Shown: piece by piece, positions 7,570 through 16,025 of the stretch
Layout of the letters: every line of letters starts with the position of its first letter
Position numbering within the stretch: position 1 is the first letter of the stretch
Source of the DNA: Rhizobium rosettiformans W3
GTDB taxonomy: Bacteria > Pseudomonadota > Alphaproteobacteria > Rhizobiales > Rhizobiaceae
Length of the DNA stretch: 64,000 nt
NCBI RefSeq assembly: GCF_004912135.1
Contig: NZ_STGU01000006.1
Location: 224,345 to 288,344 of the forward strand
Reading direction: 5' to 3'
Notes under the pieces: model-generated
Databases searched by the model: none
The model's input: only the letters and a program-made list of their open reading frames with translations
Told to the model about the DNA's origin: nothing
Translations under genes and position numbers: made by a program

Positions 7570-8358
7570 ATGGCATTCGAGACTGCGAAATCCGCGACCC
7601 AATCCATACGCCAGCGCCTGACGCGCCTCTATTACGGCCGGGACACGGCAGCGATCCGTTTCCAGTTCGCATTGATGATCATCGACATTGCGATCATCGG
7701 ATTTTTCCTGGCGGGCCCCTATCTGCGTGATCGGCCAAGCTATCTGATCCTGGACTACACGATTGCCGCCTGGATTGCGCTGGAGCTCATCGCCCAGTGG
7801 TCGGCGACCTATCCCGCCCGTCGTTATCTCATGCGGCCGATGACCTGGATCGATCTTTTCGTTCTCTGCACGCTGCTCTTTCCGCAATGGCTATTCAACT
7901 TCGCCTTCCTGCGCGTCGCGCGCATCTGGGCGGTTGCGCAGCGACCGGTCTTCACGCTGATGCTAAACAGGCTCGGCCTGAAAGAGCAGACGGATGTCGT
8001 GACAGCCTTCATCAACCTCTTCGTCTTTCTCTTCCTGGTGACGGGCTTCGTCTATACCTTCTTCTTCTACCGGGAAGATGCCGGGACCGGCTTTATCGAT
8101 GCCCTCTATTTTACGGTCGCAACTGTCACCACGACGGGCTTCGGCGACATCACGCTGCCGGGCACGGCCGGCAAGCTAACCTCAATCGTGACGATGATCA
8201 TCGGCATCTCGCTCTTCGTGCGGCTCGCCCAGGCAATCGTCCGGCCCTACAAGGTCACCTTCCCCTGCCCCGAATGCGGCCTGCAGCGACATGACGCGGA
8301 CGCCGTCCACTGCAAGGCCTGTGGCCACACACTGAACATCCCCGACGACGGGCTTTGA
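7570..8358 (+). CDS. six-helix potassium channel with C-terminal zinc ribbon
   Basis: 262 residues. Hydrophobic segments at about 32-50, 58-79, 93-109 and 144-167, then a pore loop with TTTGFGDI (selectivity filter around residue 190) and a last helix, giving a Kv-like six-helix subunit. The S4-like segment (FLRVARIWAVAQRP) has only a few basic residues, so voltage sensing is doubtful. The last 35 residues hold CPEC and CKAC pairs, a rubredoxin-like zinc ribbon. The filter is GFGD rather than GYGD. It follows yoeB by 9 bases, but a shared function is unlikely. Confidence 0.85.
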   Translation: MAFETAKSATQSIRQRLTRLYYGRDTAAIRFQFALMIIDIAIIGFFLAGPYLRDRPSYLILDYTIAAWIALELIAQWSATYPARRYLMRPMTWIDLFVLCTLLFPQWLFNFAFLRVARIWAVAQRPVFTLMLNRLGLKEQTDVVTAFINLFVFLFLVTGFVYTFFFYREDAGTGFIDALYFTVATVTTTGFGDITLPGTAGKLTSIVTMIIGISLFVRLAQAIVRPYKVTFPCPECGLQRHDADAVHCKACGHTLNIPDDGL

Positions 8359-8360
8359 GC

Positions 8361-8813
8361 TCAGAGCGTTTTGCGAAAATAGACGACGCGCTGCGTCTCC
8401 TCGAAGCCGAGAGCGCCATGCATCGCATGAGAGACGGTGTTGTTTAGCTCGGCATCGGAGCCGAGTTCGCTGAGGCCCTTGCTCCGCGCCCAAGCGCTCA
8501 CGGCAGCGACCAGCAGAGCCGCAACGCCCTGCCGACGCGCGGCGGGATCGACGACGATCCCTTCGAGAAAGGCGACCGGCGAGGTCTCGCAGCCATTCAC
8601 ATAGTCGGAGCGGATGCTGGCTTCCGCCAGCCCCAGGGCACGCCCCTCAGTGTCGGAGCAAAGGAACGAGCAGAGCCGGTCCGGCTCTAACAGAGCCGCG
8701 ACGATCTCGGCCCGATGGTCTTCCAGAGCAAGATGCGGCCAGAGCTGGTGGCGCAGCGCCGACCACGCGTTCAGGTCTTCCTCGCTCGCTTGATGAACCG
8801 AAAACTCCGTCAC
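8361..8813 (-). CDS. GNAT acetyltransferase, AAC(6')-like
   Basis: 150 residues from a GTG start that overlaps the alpha-glucosidase stop in GTGA and has GAGG five bases upstream; a TTG at 8828 would add five residues. The GNAT core has the acetyl-CoA loop RRQGVAALL in VDPAARRQGVA. The C-terminal blocks ELGSDAELNN, SHAMHGALGFEE and RVVYFRK match aminoglycoside 6'-N-acetyltransferases of the AAC(6')-Iz type. Whether aminoglycosides are true substrates is not knowable here; chromosomal homologues often have other roles. Confidence 0.8.
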   Translation of the reverse strand: MTEFSVHQASEEDLNAWSALRHQLWPHLALEDHRAEIVAALLEPDRLCSFLCSDTEGRALGLAEASIRSDYVNGCETSPVAFLEGIVVDPAARRQGVAALLVAAVSAWARSKGLSELGSDAELNNTVSHAMHGALGFEETQRVVYFRKTL

Positions 8814-10471
8814 GAGAGCCTCGCGCAAATGCCATCAAGCGGCCCGAGCCGGATCTCGCCCTCGGCGGCCGTGCCGGTCAGTCCCGGCATGGCGAGCACC
8901 TCTTTCACCGCATGCCCCTTCGGCAGCGTGAATTCCTGCGGTCCGCGGCGAAGATTGAAGACGAAGAGCAGCCGCTCATCGCCCTTCGAGCGCGTGAAGA
9001 CGAGCACGTCCTCATTCGTCGCCAGAAACTCCATGTCGCCGTCGATCAGCGCGGGGTGGGTCTTGCGGAAGGCGAGCGTCGCCCGATAATGAGCGAGGAC
9101 GGACTGGGACGACTTCTCTTGGGCATCGACGGCCAGCGCCTGATGCTCGGCCGGCACCGGCAGCCAAGGCTTGGCGGAGGAGAAACCCGCCTGCTTCTTC
9201 CCCTTTTCCCAAACCATTGGCGTGCGGCATCCGTCGCGTCCCTTGAAGGCCGGCCAGAAGCGGATGCCATAGGGGTCGCGCAGATCCTCGAAAGCCAGAT
9301 CCGCCTCGGGCAACCCCAGTTCCTCGCCCTGATAGAGGCAGATCGAGCCGCGCAGTGCTGAAAGCACGGACATGGCAAGCTTCGCGACCGCATCCCGCTC
9401 CTGCGGCTGCTGCACGAAGCGGCTGACATGGCGTGTCACGTCGTGATTGGAAAAGGCCCAGCACACCCAGCCGTCCCTCACCTGCCGCTGGAAGCTTTCG
9501 ACGCAGTGGCGGATATGGCTCGGCGTGAAATCCGGTCCGAGCAGGTCGAAGGTGTAGCACATGTGCAGCTTGTCGCCGCCGGAGGTGTAGGCCGCCACCG
9601 TCTTCAGCGAGCGCGCCCCGTCGCCCACTTCACCGACCGTCGTACGATCCGGATACTGGTCGAGCAATGCCCGGAAGCGCTTGAGGAACTCGATATTCTC
9701 CGGCTGGGTCTTGTCGTAGAGATGACTTTGCATGCCGTAAGGGTTAACGTCGGGCGCATCGAGGCCGGCATCTTCGCTGTCGGGCACATGGGGCGGATTG
9801 TCCCGCAGCTCCTTGTCATGGAAGTAATAATTGACGGTATCGAGCCGGAAGCCGTCGACGCCGCGATCGAGCCAGAATTTCACCGCATCGAGCACCGCAT
9901 CTTGAACCGCACGATTGTGGAAGTTGAGATCCGGCTGCGAAGCGAGGAAATTGTGCATGTAATACTGCTTGCGGATTCCGTCCCACTCCCAGGCTGGGCC
10001 GCCAAAGACCGAAAGCCAGTTGTTCGGCGCCGTTCCATCGGGCTTGGCCGCGGCCCAGACATACCAGTCGGCCTTGGGATTATCGCGACTCGTCCGGCTT
10101 TCCTTGAACCAGGGATGCTGGTCCGAGGTATGCGAGATCACCTGGTCGATGATGACCTTCAAGCCGAGCCGCTTCGCCTCCGCCATCATCGCATCGAAAT
10201 CGGCAAGCGTACCGAACATCGGGTCGACATCGCAGTAATCGGAGACGTCGTAGCCCATGTCTGCCTGCGGCGAGGTGAAGAAGGGCGACAGCCAGATCGC
10301 ATCGACGCCGAGCGAAGCGATGTAGGGCAGCCGCTGGATGATGCCCTTGATGTCGCCGATGCCGTCGCCGCTCGTATCCTGAAAGGAGCGCGGATAGACC
10401 TGGTAGATCACCGCACCGCGCCACCAGTCGGCGGAGTTCGAACGCGTGGATTTGGCAGGTGGCTTAGTCAT
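8810..10471 (-). CDS. aglA: alpha-glucosidase, GH13 family
   Basis: 553 residues. Opens with WWRGAVIYQVYPRSFQD; the GH13 catalytic set is present: DGFRLDTVNY (nucleophile Asp), TTVGEVGDG (acid/base Glu) and FSNHDVTRH (stabilising Asp). It hydrolyses alpha-glucosides such as sucrose, maltose or trehalose; the rhizobial homologue is AglA. In Sinorhizobium aglA sits with an aglEFG transporter, which is absent here, so the symbol reflects family rather than operon. GGAGG precedes the ATG. Its stop overlaps the start of the acetyltransferase gene. Confidence 0.92.
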   Translation of the reverse strand: MTKPPAKSTRSNSADWWRGAVIYQVYPRSFQDTSGDGIGDIKGIIQRLPYIASLGVDAIWLSPFFTSPQADMGYDVSDYCDVDPMFGTLADFDAMMAEAKRLGLKVIIDQVISHTSDQHPWFKESRTSRDNPKADWYVWAAAKPDGTAPNNWLSVFGGPAWEWDGIRKQYYMHNFLASQPDLNFHNRAVQDAVLDAVKFWLDRGVDGFRLDTVNYYFHDKELRDNPPHVPDSEDAGLDAPDVNPYGMQSHLYDKTQPENIEFLKRFRALLDQYPDRTTVGEVGDGARSLKTVAAYTSGGDKLHMCYTFDLLGPDFTPSHIRHCVESFQRQVRDGWVCWAFSNHDVTRHVSRFVQQPQERDAVAKLAMSVLSALRGSICLYQGEELGLPEADLAFEDLRDPYGIRFWPAFKGRDGCRTPMVWEKGKKQAGFSSAKPWLPVPAEHQALAVDAQEKSSQSVLAHYRATLAFRKTHPALIDGDMEFLATNEDVLVFTRSKGDERLLFVFNLRRGPQEFTLPKGHAVKEVLAMPGLTGTAAEGEIRLGPLDGICARLS

Positions 10472-10552
10472 CAGGGGATCCTCCGGCGGGAATCGTCAGG
10501 TGCCCTTAGGCAATCGACTTGCACGGCCGATGTCAAACGGCCCGTCGGTAGA

Positions 10553-10570
10553 CTGACATCAAGCTGTAAT
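10553..10570 (+). promoter_or_regulatory. candidate Pho box (PhoB binding site)
   Basis: CTGACAT, four bases, CTGTAAT: two heptamers each one mismatch from the CTGTCAT half-site, with the correct 4-base spacing. It lies in the divergent gap, about 80 bases upstream of the GT4 glycosyltransferase start. This suggests induction by phosphate starvation; it could in principle also serve aglA. Confidence 0.6.
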
Positions 10571-10648
10571 GTTCCCCGCCCATAAGGCGCCAAGAGCTTG
10601 TGAGAGAATCGCCGCTGCGGCGGCCGTTCGGATGAGGGCGGACACGCC

Positions 10649-11743
10649 ATGCCGAAACTGACCATCGTGACCGATGCCTGGCACCCGCAGGTGAACGGGG
10701 TCGTCCGCTCGATCGAGACCACCAACCGTGAACTGAAGGCGATGGGCGTCGAGGTCTCGATGATCACGCCCGAGCCCTTCCGCAGCATTCCGATGCCCAC
10801 CTATCCCGAAATCCGGCTCTCGCTTGCCACGCCCGGCCGCATTGGACGGATGATCGAGGCGCAAAGACCTGACTACGTGCATATCGCGACCGAAGGGCCG
10901 CTTGGCCTGATGGCGCGCCACTGGTGCATCCGCAACAAGCGCCCCTTCTCGACGACCTACCACACCCGTTTCCCGGAATATGTGGCAGCCCGGCTGCCGG
11001 TGCCGCTCGCCTGGCTCTATGCCTTTGTCCGCTGGTTTCACAATCGCGGCGGCGCCTGCATGGTGGCGACCGAGAGCCTGCGCCGGGAACTGGCCGCCCG
11101 CGGCATCAACAATCTCTGCCTCTGGAGCCGCGGCATCGATACCGCCCATTTCCGGCCGCGCGAGAAATCGGAGAAACCCTTCGGCCTGCCACGCCCGATC
11201 TTCATGACGGTCGGCCGTGTGGCCGTGGAAAAGAACCTTCCCGCCTTCCTCGATCTCGATCTGCCGGGCTCGAAAGTGGTGGTCGGAGATGGCCCGGCCC
11301 GCGAGGAACTGCAGGCGCGCTATCCGGACGTGCTCTTTACCGGCGTCAAGCATGGCGAGGACCTCGCGCGTGCCTATGCCGAAGCTGATGTCTTCGTCTT
11401 CCCGTCAAAGACCGACACCTTCGGCAATACCATCCTGGAAGCGCTGGCGTCTGGCGTGCCCGTCGCCGCCTACCCCGTGACCGGTCCGGTCGACATCATC
11501 CCGGCAGGCTCGAATGCCGGCGCGCTCGACCACGACCTGCAGATCGCCTGCATCGCAGCCCTTCAGGCCTCGCCGGCGTCAGCCCGCAGGCTGGCCGAGA
11601 CCTATTCCTGGGAAGCCGCCACGCAGCAATTCTTCGACAATGTTGTGGAGGCCAAGGAGCAGCGCCGCAAGCGCGGTCTGCGCCAGCGCTTCGGCGCCCG
11701 CCCGGCCGAGATCGACGCCCACGGACGCCCTGCCACCGAATAG
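10649..11743 (+). CDS. GT4-family glycosyltransferase, likely phosphate-starvation glycolipid enzyme
   Basis: 364 residues. N-terminal Rossmann domain opens VTDAWHPQVNGVVRSIE, as in SQD2/alpha-mannosyltransferase-like GT4 enzymes; the C-terminal domain has the donor-binding FPSKTDTFGNTILEALASGVPVAAYPVTGPVD (EX7E). The glycine-rich acceptor loop and TTYHTRFPEY are typical of lipid or glycolipid glycosyltransferases. A Pho box sits upstream, and Agrobacterium-group bacteria are known to swap phospholipids for glycolipids when phosphate is low, so glycosylation of diacylglycerol is my best inference. Acceptor and sugar are not proven; it converges with der. Confidence 0.82.
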   Translation: MPKLTIVTDAWHPQVNGVVRSIETTNRELKAMGVEVSMITPEPFRSIPMPTYPEIRLSLATPGRIGRMIEAQRPDYVHIATEGPLGLMARHWCIRNKRPFSTTYHTRFPEYVAARLPVPLAWLYAFVRWFHNRGGACMVATESLRRELAARGINNLCLWSRGIDTAHFRPREKSEKPFGLPRPIFMTVGRVAVEKNLPAFLDLDLPGSKVVVGDGPAREELQARYPDVLFTGVKHGEDLARAYAEADVFVFPSKTDTFGNTILEALASGVPVAAYPVTGPVDIIPAGSNAGALDHDLQIACIAALQASPASARRLAETYSWEAATQQFFDNVVEAKEQRRKRGLRQRFGARPAEIDAHGRPATE

Positions 11744-11753
11744 CCGGCGTCGA

Positions 11754-13181
11754 TTACCGCCGCCGCTTGCGGCCCTCGAACGGGTTCTCGCCCGCCTTGA
11801 AGTGGATGCGGATCGGCACGCCCGGCATGTCGAAATCGGCGCGCAGACCATTGGTCAGGTAACGCACATAGCTTTCCGGCAGCGCGTCAGGCCGCGTACA
11901 GGAAATCATGAAGGCCGGCGGACGCGCCTTCACCTGGGTCATGTATTTGAGCTTCAGGCGACGGCCGGAGACGGCCGGTGGCGGATGCTGGGTCGTGACC
12001 GCATCGAGCCAGCGGTTGAGCTTGGCCGTCGAGATACGCTTGTTCCACACCTTGTCGGTGTCGACGATGTTCTGCATCAGCTTGTCGAGGCCGTAACCGG
12101 TCTGGCCGGAAATCGGCACCGCGCGAATGCCGCGCGCTTGGGGCAGCAGACGCTCTGTCTTCTCGCGCAGGTCTGCAAGAACGGCCTGCGGGTCTTCGAC
12201 CAAATCCCACTTGTTGAAGGCGAGAACGGCAGCGCGGCCTTCGCGGATGACGAAGTCGACGATCTGCAGATCCTGCTTTTCGAAGGGAATGGTCGCATCG
12301 AAGATGATGACCACGGTTTCGGCGAAACGCACGGCACGCAGCGTATCGGCAACCGACAGCTTTTCGAGCTTCTCCTGCACGCGCGCCTTGCGGCGCATGC
12401 CGGCCGTGTCGAACATCTTGATGGTGCGACCGCGCCAGTCCCATTCGACCGAGATGGAATCGCGGGTGATGCCGGCTTCCGGACCGGTCAGCAGGCGGTC
12501 TTCACCGAGGAAACGGTTGATCAGCGTCGACTTGCCGGCATTCGGACGACCGACGATCGCAACGCGCAGCGGCTTGCTGTCGTCGTATTCGGGCTCCGCC
12601 TCGTCATCCTCGTCGTCGAACTCGCCGTCCTGCGAGAGCACCACATCGGTCTCGGCTTCATCGTCCGGTTCCGGGAAGGCGCGCTCCTCGCCGATCGCCT
12701 CGACGATCGCGTCGCGCAGGTCGATCATGCCTTGGCCGTGTTCGGCCGAGATCGGCACCGGCTCGCCGAGGCCCAACGTATAGGCGTCGTAGAAGCCGGC
12801 GTCGGATCCGCGCGCTTCCGATTTGTTGGCAACGAGCACGACCGGCTTTCCACGCCGGCGCAGCATTTCGGCCAGCGTCTTGTCGAGCGGGGTCAGGCCG
12901 AACTTGGCGTCGACGACGAGAAGCGACAGATCCGCCTCATCGATCGCAGCTTCCGTCTGGGCGCGCATACGACCTTCAAGCGTATCGGCACCGGCCTCTT
13001 CGAGACCGGCGGTATCGATGATGGTGAAACGCAGGTCAACGAGTTTGGCCTCGCCCGGCCGGCGGTCGCGGGTAACCCCCGGCGTATCATCGACAAGCGC
13101 CAGCTTCTTTCCGACCAGACGGTTGAAAAGCGTGGACTTGCCGACATTCGGACGCCCGACGATGGCGACTGTGAAACTCAT
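11754..13181 (-). CDS. der: ribosome biogenesis GTPase Der (EngA)
   Basis: 475 residues, with two tandem G domains and a C-terminal KH-like domain. P-loops are GRPNVGKST (residue ~9) and GRPNAGKST (~212); NKSE and NKWD supply guanine specificity. Der is essential for 50S subunit maturation. An acidic linker of about 30 residues (EPDDEAETD through EPEYDD) joins the two G domains, longer than in E. coli. Starts 39 bases after the TPR gene stop; a YfgM-like gene next to der is a common arrangement. Confidence 0.97.
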   Translation of the reverse strand: MSFTVAIVGRPNVGKSTLFNRLVGKKLALVDDTPGVTRDRRPGEAKLVDLRFTIIDTAGLEEAGADTLEGRMRAQTEAAIDEADLSLLVVDAKFGLTPLDKTLAEMLRRRGKPVVLVANKSEARGSDAGFYDAYTLGLGEPVPISAEHGQGMIDLRDAIVEAIGEERAFPEPDDEAETDVVLSQDGEFDDEDDEAEPEYDDSKPLRVAIVGRPNAGKSTLINRFLGEDRLLTGPEAGITRDSISVEWDWRGRTIKMFDTAGMRRKARVQEKLEKLSVADTLRAVRFAETVVIIFDATIPFEKQDLQIVDFVIREGRAAVLAFNKWDLVEDPQAVLADLREKTERLLPQARGIRAVPISGQTGYGLDKLMQNIVDTDKVWNKRISTAKLNRWLDAVTTQHPPPAVSGRRLKLKYMTQVKARPPAFMISCTRPDALPESYVRYLTNGLRADFDMPGVPIRIHFKAGENPFEGRKRRR

Positions 13182-13220
13182 AGGAACGCTAGCTTTCCGG
13201 CCGTTCAGGCCTTGTCGTTG

Positions 13221-13892
13221 TTACGGGGCCTTGCCGGAGGCCTTGATGTTGTCGAGCAGCATCTGGGCGCGGTTGGCGACATTGCGCGGCGCTTCGGCAT
13301 CTTCCACGATCTGCTCGAACCATTCGCGCGCACGGGTCATGTCACCCGCCTTGTAGGCGGCAAGACCCAGCGCTTCGCGGGCGGCATGGCGCATGGCATT
13401 GGTCGGCGTGGCCATGGCTTCGACCATCGCCGAAACGTCTTCGTAGCTTCCGGTGTCGACCAGCAGCCATGCGGCCCGCACCTTGGCAGTGTTGCGAACC
13501 GCTTCCGGGATCGAGGCGTCGTCGCCAATCGTCTTGAACGAGGCAACGGCGCCCGAAGGGTCACCCTTTTCGGCGAGAACCGACGCGGCACGGAAGCGGG
13601 CGAGAATGCCATAGGCACCGTAACCGTCCTGTTCCAGCGCCTGCAGGGCGGCTTCCGCCTCATCGCGCTTGCCCTGGTCGGCGAGCGTCAGCGCGGCAAG
13701 GAACTTGTCGCCGGCATCCGACGCCTGGGTCGAGTCCCAATGGGTCCAGAGGCGATGGCCAGCCGTGCCGAGAACGATCACCACGGCAGCACCGATGATG
13801 ATGCGGCTGTAGCGCTTCCAGGCATTGCGCACCTGGTCGGAGCGGAGCTCCTCGTTCACTTCGCGGATAAAGCTGTCGTTCTGGTCAACCAT
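13221..13892 (-). CDS. YfgM/UPF0070-like TPR membrane protein
   Basis: 223 residues. A short cytoplasmic N-terminus (MVDQNDSFIREVNEELRSDQ), one transmembrane helix at about 31-50 and a periplasmic TPR-like region of repeated alanine-rich helices up to the end. This matches the ancillary SecYEG/periplasmic chaperone partner YfgM family. Located directly upstream of der on the same strand, a conserved neighbourhood. Role in membrane protein maturation is by homology only. Confidence 0.82.
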   Translation of the reverse strand: MVDQNDSFIREVNEELRSDQVRNAWKRYSRIIIGAAVVIVLGTAGHRLWTHWDSTQASDAGDKFLAALTLADQGKRDEAEAALQALEQDGYGAYGILARFRAASVLAEKGDPSGAVASFKTIGDDASIPEAVRNTAKVRAAWLLVDTGSYEDVSAMVEAMATPTNAMRHAAREALGLAAYKAGDMTRAREWFEQIVEDAEAPRNVANRAQMLLDNIKASGKAP

Positions 13893-14002
13893 TCATACCT
13901 CCGGGCAATGCCGGCCTTTCGATGTAGTCTCTCATGCGTGAGCGGCCTTCTAGCGGATTTTTGCCCGCTTGTAAGGGGAAAACCGCCAACAGCCTTAAGC
14001 CG

Positions 14003-14581
14003 TCACATGGCAAGCGGTGCAACCCCGATCAACAGTTCGTGCAGCCACATGAGGATGACGGCCCAGAGCACGATGCCGCCGACAACGGCGATCGCATCGT
14101 AGCGGGCCGAAACGAAGGGCTTGAGCACGAGCTCACCGGCCCGGACACGCCGCTTGTAGTTGATCCGCAGAATGACACCCCAGGCGAGCAGCGAAGCAAA
14201 GAGCAGGACGGAAGCAAGATCGCCATTGGCAAGAAGGTGGGCGGCGGCCCAGATCTTGATCGACAGCACGATCGGATGCTTGGTCTTGGTGGCGATATGC
14301 CCGGCCGGTAGGAAGCCGGCGACCAGACAGATCATCGCAAACAACATCAGCGTCGTCGTCAAATGGTTCATGCCCATGGGCGGGAACCAGAGATTGATGA
14401 CCGGCGCCGATGCATAGCCCCAGATCAGCACGATCAGCGACACGAGGCTCATCACCGAATTGATCACCCGCCAGCCCTTATCCCCGAAGCGCTCGATCAT
14501 CGACAGCCGGAAACCGGGGGCGACGACCCGGATCAGATGGGTGGCGACAAACAGGATGATGCCGAGAATGAGAAGCGTCAT
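14003..14581 (-). CDS. NnrU-family membrane protein
   Basis: 192 residues from MTLLILGII; the open frame upstream has no matching homology and lies over the next gene's leader. Five or six hydrophobic helices with the NnrU marks HLIRVVAPGFR near the start, HLLANGD in the middle and MNHLT between helices. NnrU proteins were found beside denitrification genes but most copies, like this one, are in other settings and have no proven role. The neighbours here give no nitrogen oxide context. Confidence 0.85.
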   Translation of the reverse strand: MTLLILGIILFVATHLIRVVAPGFRLSMIERFGDKGWRVINSVMSLVSLIVLIWGYASAPVINLWFPPMGMNHLTTTLMLFAMICLVAGFLPAGHIATKTKHPIVLSIKIWAAAHLLANGDLASVLLFASLLAWGVILRINYKRRVRAGELVLKPFVSARYDAIAVVGGIVLWAVILMWLHELLIGVAPLAM

Positions 14582-14709
14582 GAGTGAGAACCTTTCAGGT
14601 CGAGTTGCCCCAAGCCTTACTGGTCCGCAAAGCGAATTTCCAGTGCGTTCAAAGCTTCGCCGCATTTGGGTGGGAGGCACACGGCGTGTTGATTGCCGGA
14701 TATTTGCTG

Positions 14710-15726
14710 ATGTTTCATCGCCTGATTGCCTTGTCCCTTGCCCTCACGGCCTCCACCGCGCTGGCAACAGAGCCGCCCCCTGCGGCAAATGGCGCGGACG
14801 AAGCCCGCCCGAAACAGCTTCTGCTCATCTCCTTCGACGGTGCCCATGACAACAGGCTGTGGGCTCGCAGCCGGGCGCTTGCCGAACGGACTGGCGCCCA
14901 TTTCACCTACTTCCTCTCCTGCACCACGTTGATCCCGCGCGCCCGCGCCGAAGACTACAAGGCACCGGGCATGAAATCCGGCCGCTCAAACATCGGCTTT
15001 GCACAGGATGCCGAGGAAGTCTCGGTTCGGCTTGATCACATCTGGAAGGCCCGGACCGAGGGCCACGAGATCGCCAGCCACACCTGCGGACATTTCGACG
15101 GCAAGGACTGGTCGAAGGCGGAATGGTTGAAGGAGTTCAAGGCCTTCGATCGGGTTCTTCTCAACGCCTGGAAGGACAACGGGCTTGCCGATCGCGAACC
15201 GGAGGGCTGGGCCGATTTCGTCGAGAACGACATCACCGGTTTCCGCGCCCCCTATCTCTCCGCCCCCGACAGCCTGTTTGAGGCCGAGCGCGAACACGGC
15301 TTTCGCTACGATGCGAGCATTGTGACCCATGATCCGGAGTTGCCCGCAGACGACAAGGGCCTCGCCCGCTTCGGTCTGCCGCTGATCCCCGAGGGGCCGA
15401 AGGAGCGGCGGATCATCGCCATGGACTACAATCTCTTCATCCGCCATTCGGCCGGCATCGATCATCCCTCGAAGGGCAACGAGTTTGCCGAGCGGAGCTA
15501 CGAGGCGTTCCGCAAGGCCTTCGACAGACAATATGAGGGCGACCGGATCCCACTGCAGATCGGCCTGCACTTCGTCACCATGAATGGCAGCGCCTATTGG
15601 GCCGCCATGGAACGGCTGGTCGCGGAAGTCTGTCCTCGTCCCGACGTCGCCTGCGTGACCTATGCCGAGGCGCTCGACATGCTTGAGAACCGCAACGCTG
15701 GGAAGGCTGCACCCGGCGCCATGTGA
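14710..15726 (+). CDS. secreted polysaccharide deacetylase (NodB-homology) protein
   Basis: 338 residues from the ATG giving a clean signal peptide (MFHRLIALSLALTASTALA, cleavage before TEPP); the frame is open upstream to 14584. NodB motifs: SFDGAHD (motif 1), SHTCGHFDG (motif 2 metal histidines) and GFRAPYL (motif 3). Such enzymes remove acetyl groups from polysaccharides, including peptidoglycan and exopolysaccharide. The sequence between motifs 1 and 2 is longer than in NodB. Substrate is unknown. Confidence 0.83.
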   Translation: MFHRLIALSLALTASTALATEPPPAANGADEARPKQLLLISFDGAHDNRLWARSRALAERTGAHFTYFLSCTTLIPRARAEDYKAPGMKSGRSNIGFAQDAEEVSVRLDHIWKARTEGHEIASHTCGHFDGKDWSKAEWLKEFKAFDRVLLNAWKDNGLADREPEGWADFVENDITGFRAPYLSAPDSLFEAEREHGFRYDASIVTHDPELPADDKGLARFGLPLIPEGPKERRIIAMDYNLFIRHSAGIDHPSKGNEFAERSYEAFRKAFDRQYEGDRIPLQIGLHFVTMNGSAYWAAMERLVAEVCPRPDVACVTYAEALDMLENRNAGKAAPGAM

Positions 15727-15792
15727 TCGCATGACGCATTTACTTGGGCAGGCTTTGCCCCGATATGAGCGAGCAAAACCTCAGGGGTAATC

Positions 15793-15948
15793 ATGAAGAT
15801 CCTGTTTCTCATCGCCTGCGCCTGCGTCATCGCCGCCACCATCGGCGCCGTCGCGATCGGCCTGTCGCTGTTCACCCAGCCGGAGGCCTATGCCGTGTTG
15901 GAGGCTCCGGCCCCAATTGAAACGACGGTTGCGTCTCCGCTGGCCTGA
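15793..15948 (+). CDS. small single-helix membrane protein (51 aa)
   Basis: 51 codons. The first 27 residues are hydrophobic (MKILFLIACACVIAATIG...) and form a signal-anchor or one transmembrane helix; the rest is short and proline/alanine rich. CAGGGG lies five bases upstream of the ATG. A strong terminator follows at 15971-16000, which supports a real transcript. No family recognised. Confidence 0.5.
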   Translation: MKILFLIACACVIAATIGAVAIGLSLFTQPEAYAVLEAPAPIETTVASPLA

Positions 15949-15970
15949 CCTTTGATTGCCCCAAAAGAAA

Positions 15971-16000
15971 AAGGCCGCGCTGTTTTCCCGGCGCGGCCTT
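15971..16000. terminator. bidirectional terminator
   Basis: A perfect 10-base stem (AAGGCCGCGC and its complement) around a 10-base loop, A-rich before and T-containing after. It lies between the convergent 51-aa gene and bacA and can serve both. Confidence 0.8.
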
Positions 16001-16025
16001 CTCGGTTTCGTGCAGTCGCTGACCC

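Noticed and set aside
11514..14102. An 862-codon plus-strand frame
   Set aside because: Lies over der and the TPR gene in the opposite direction; no motif was found in it.
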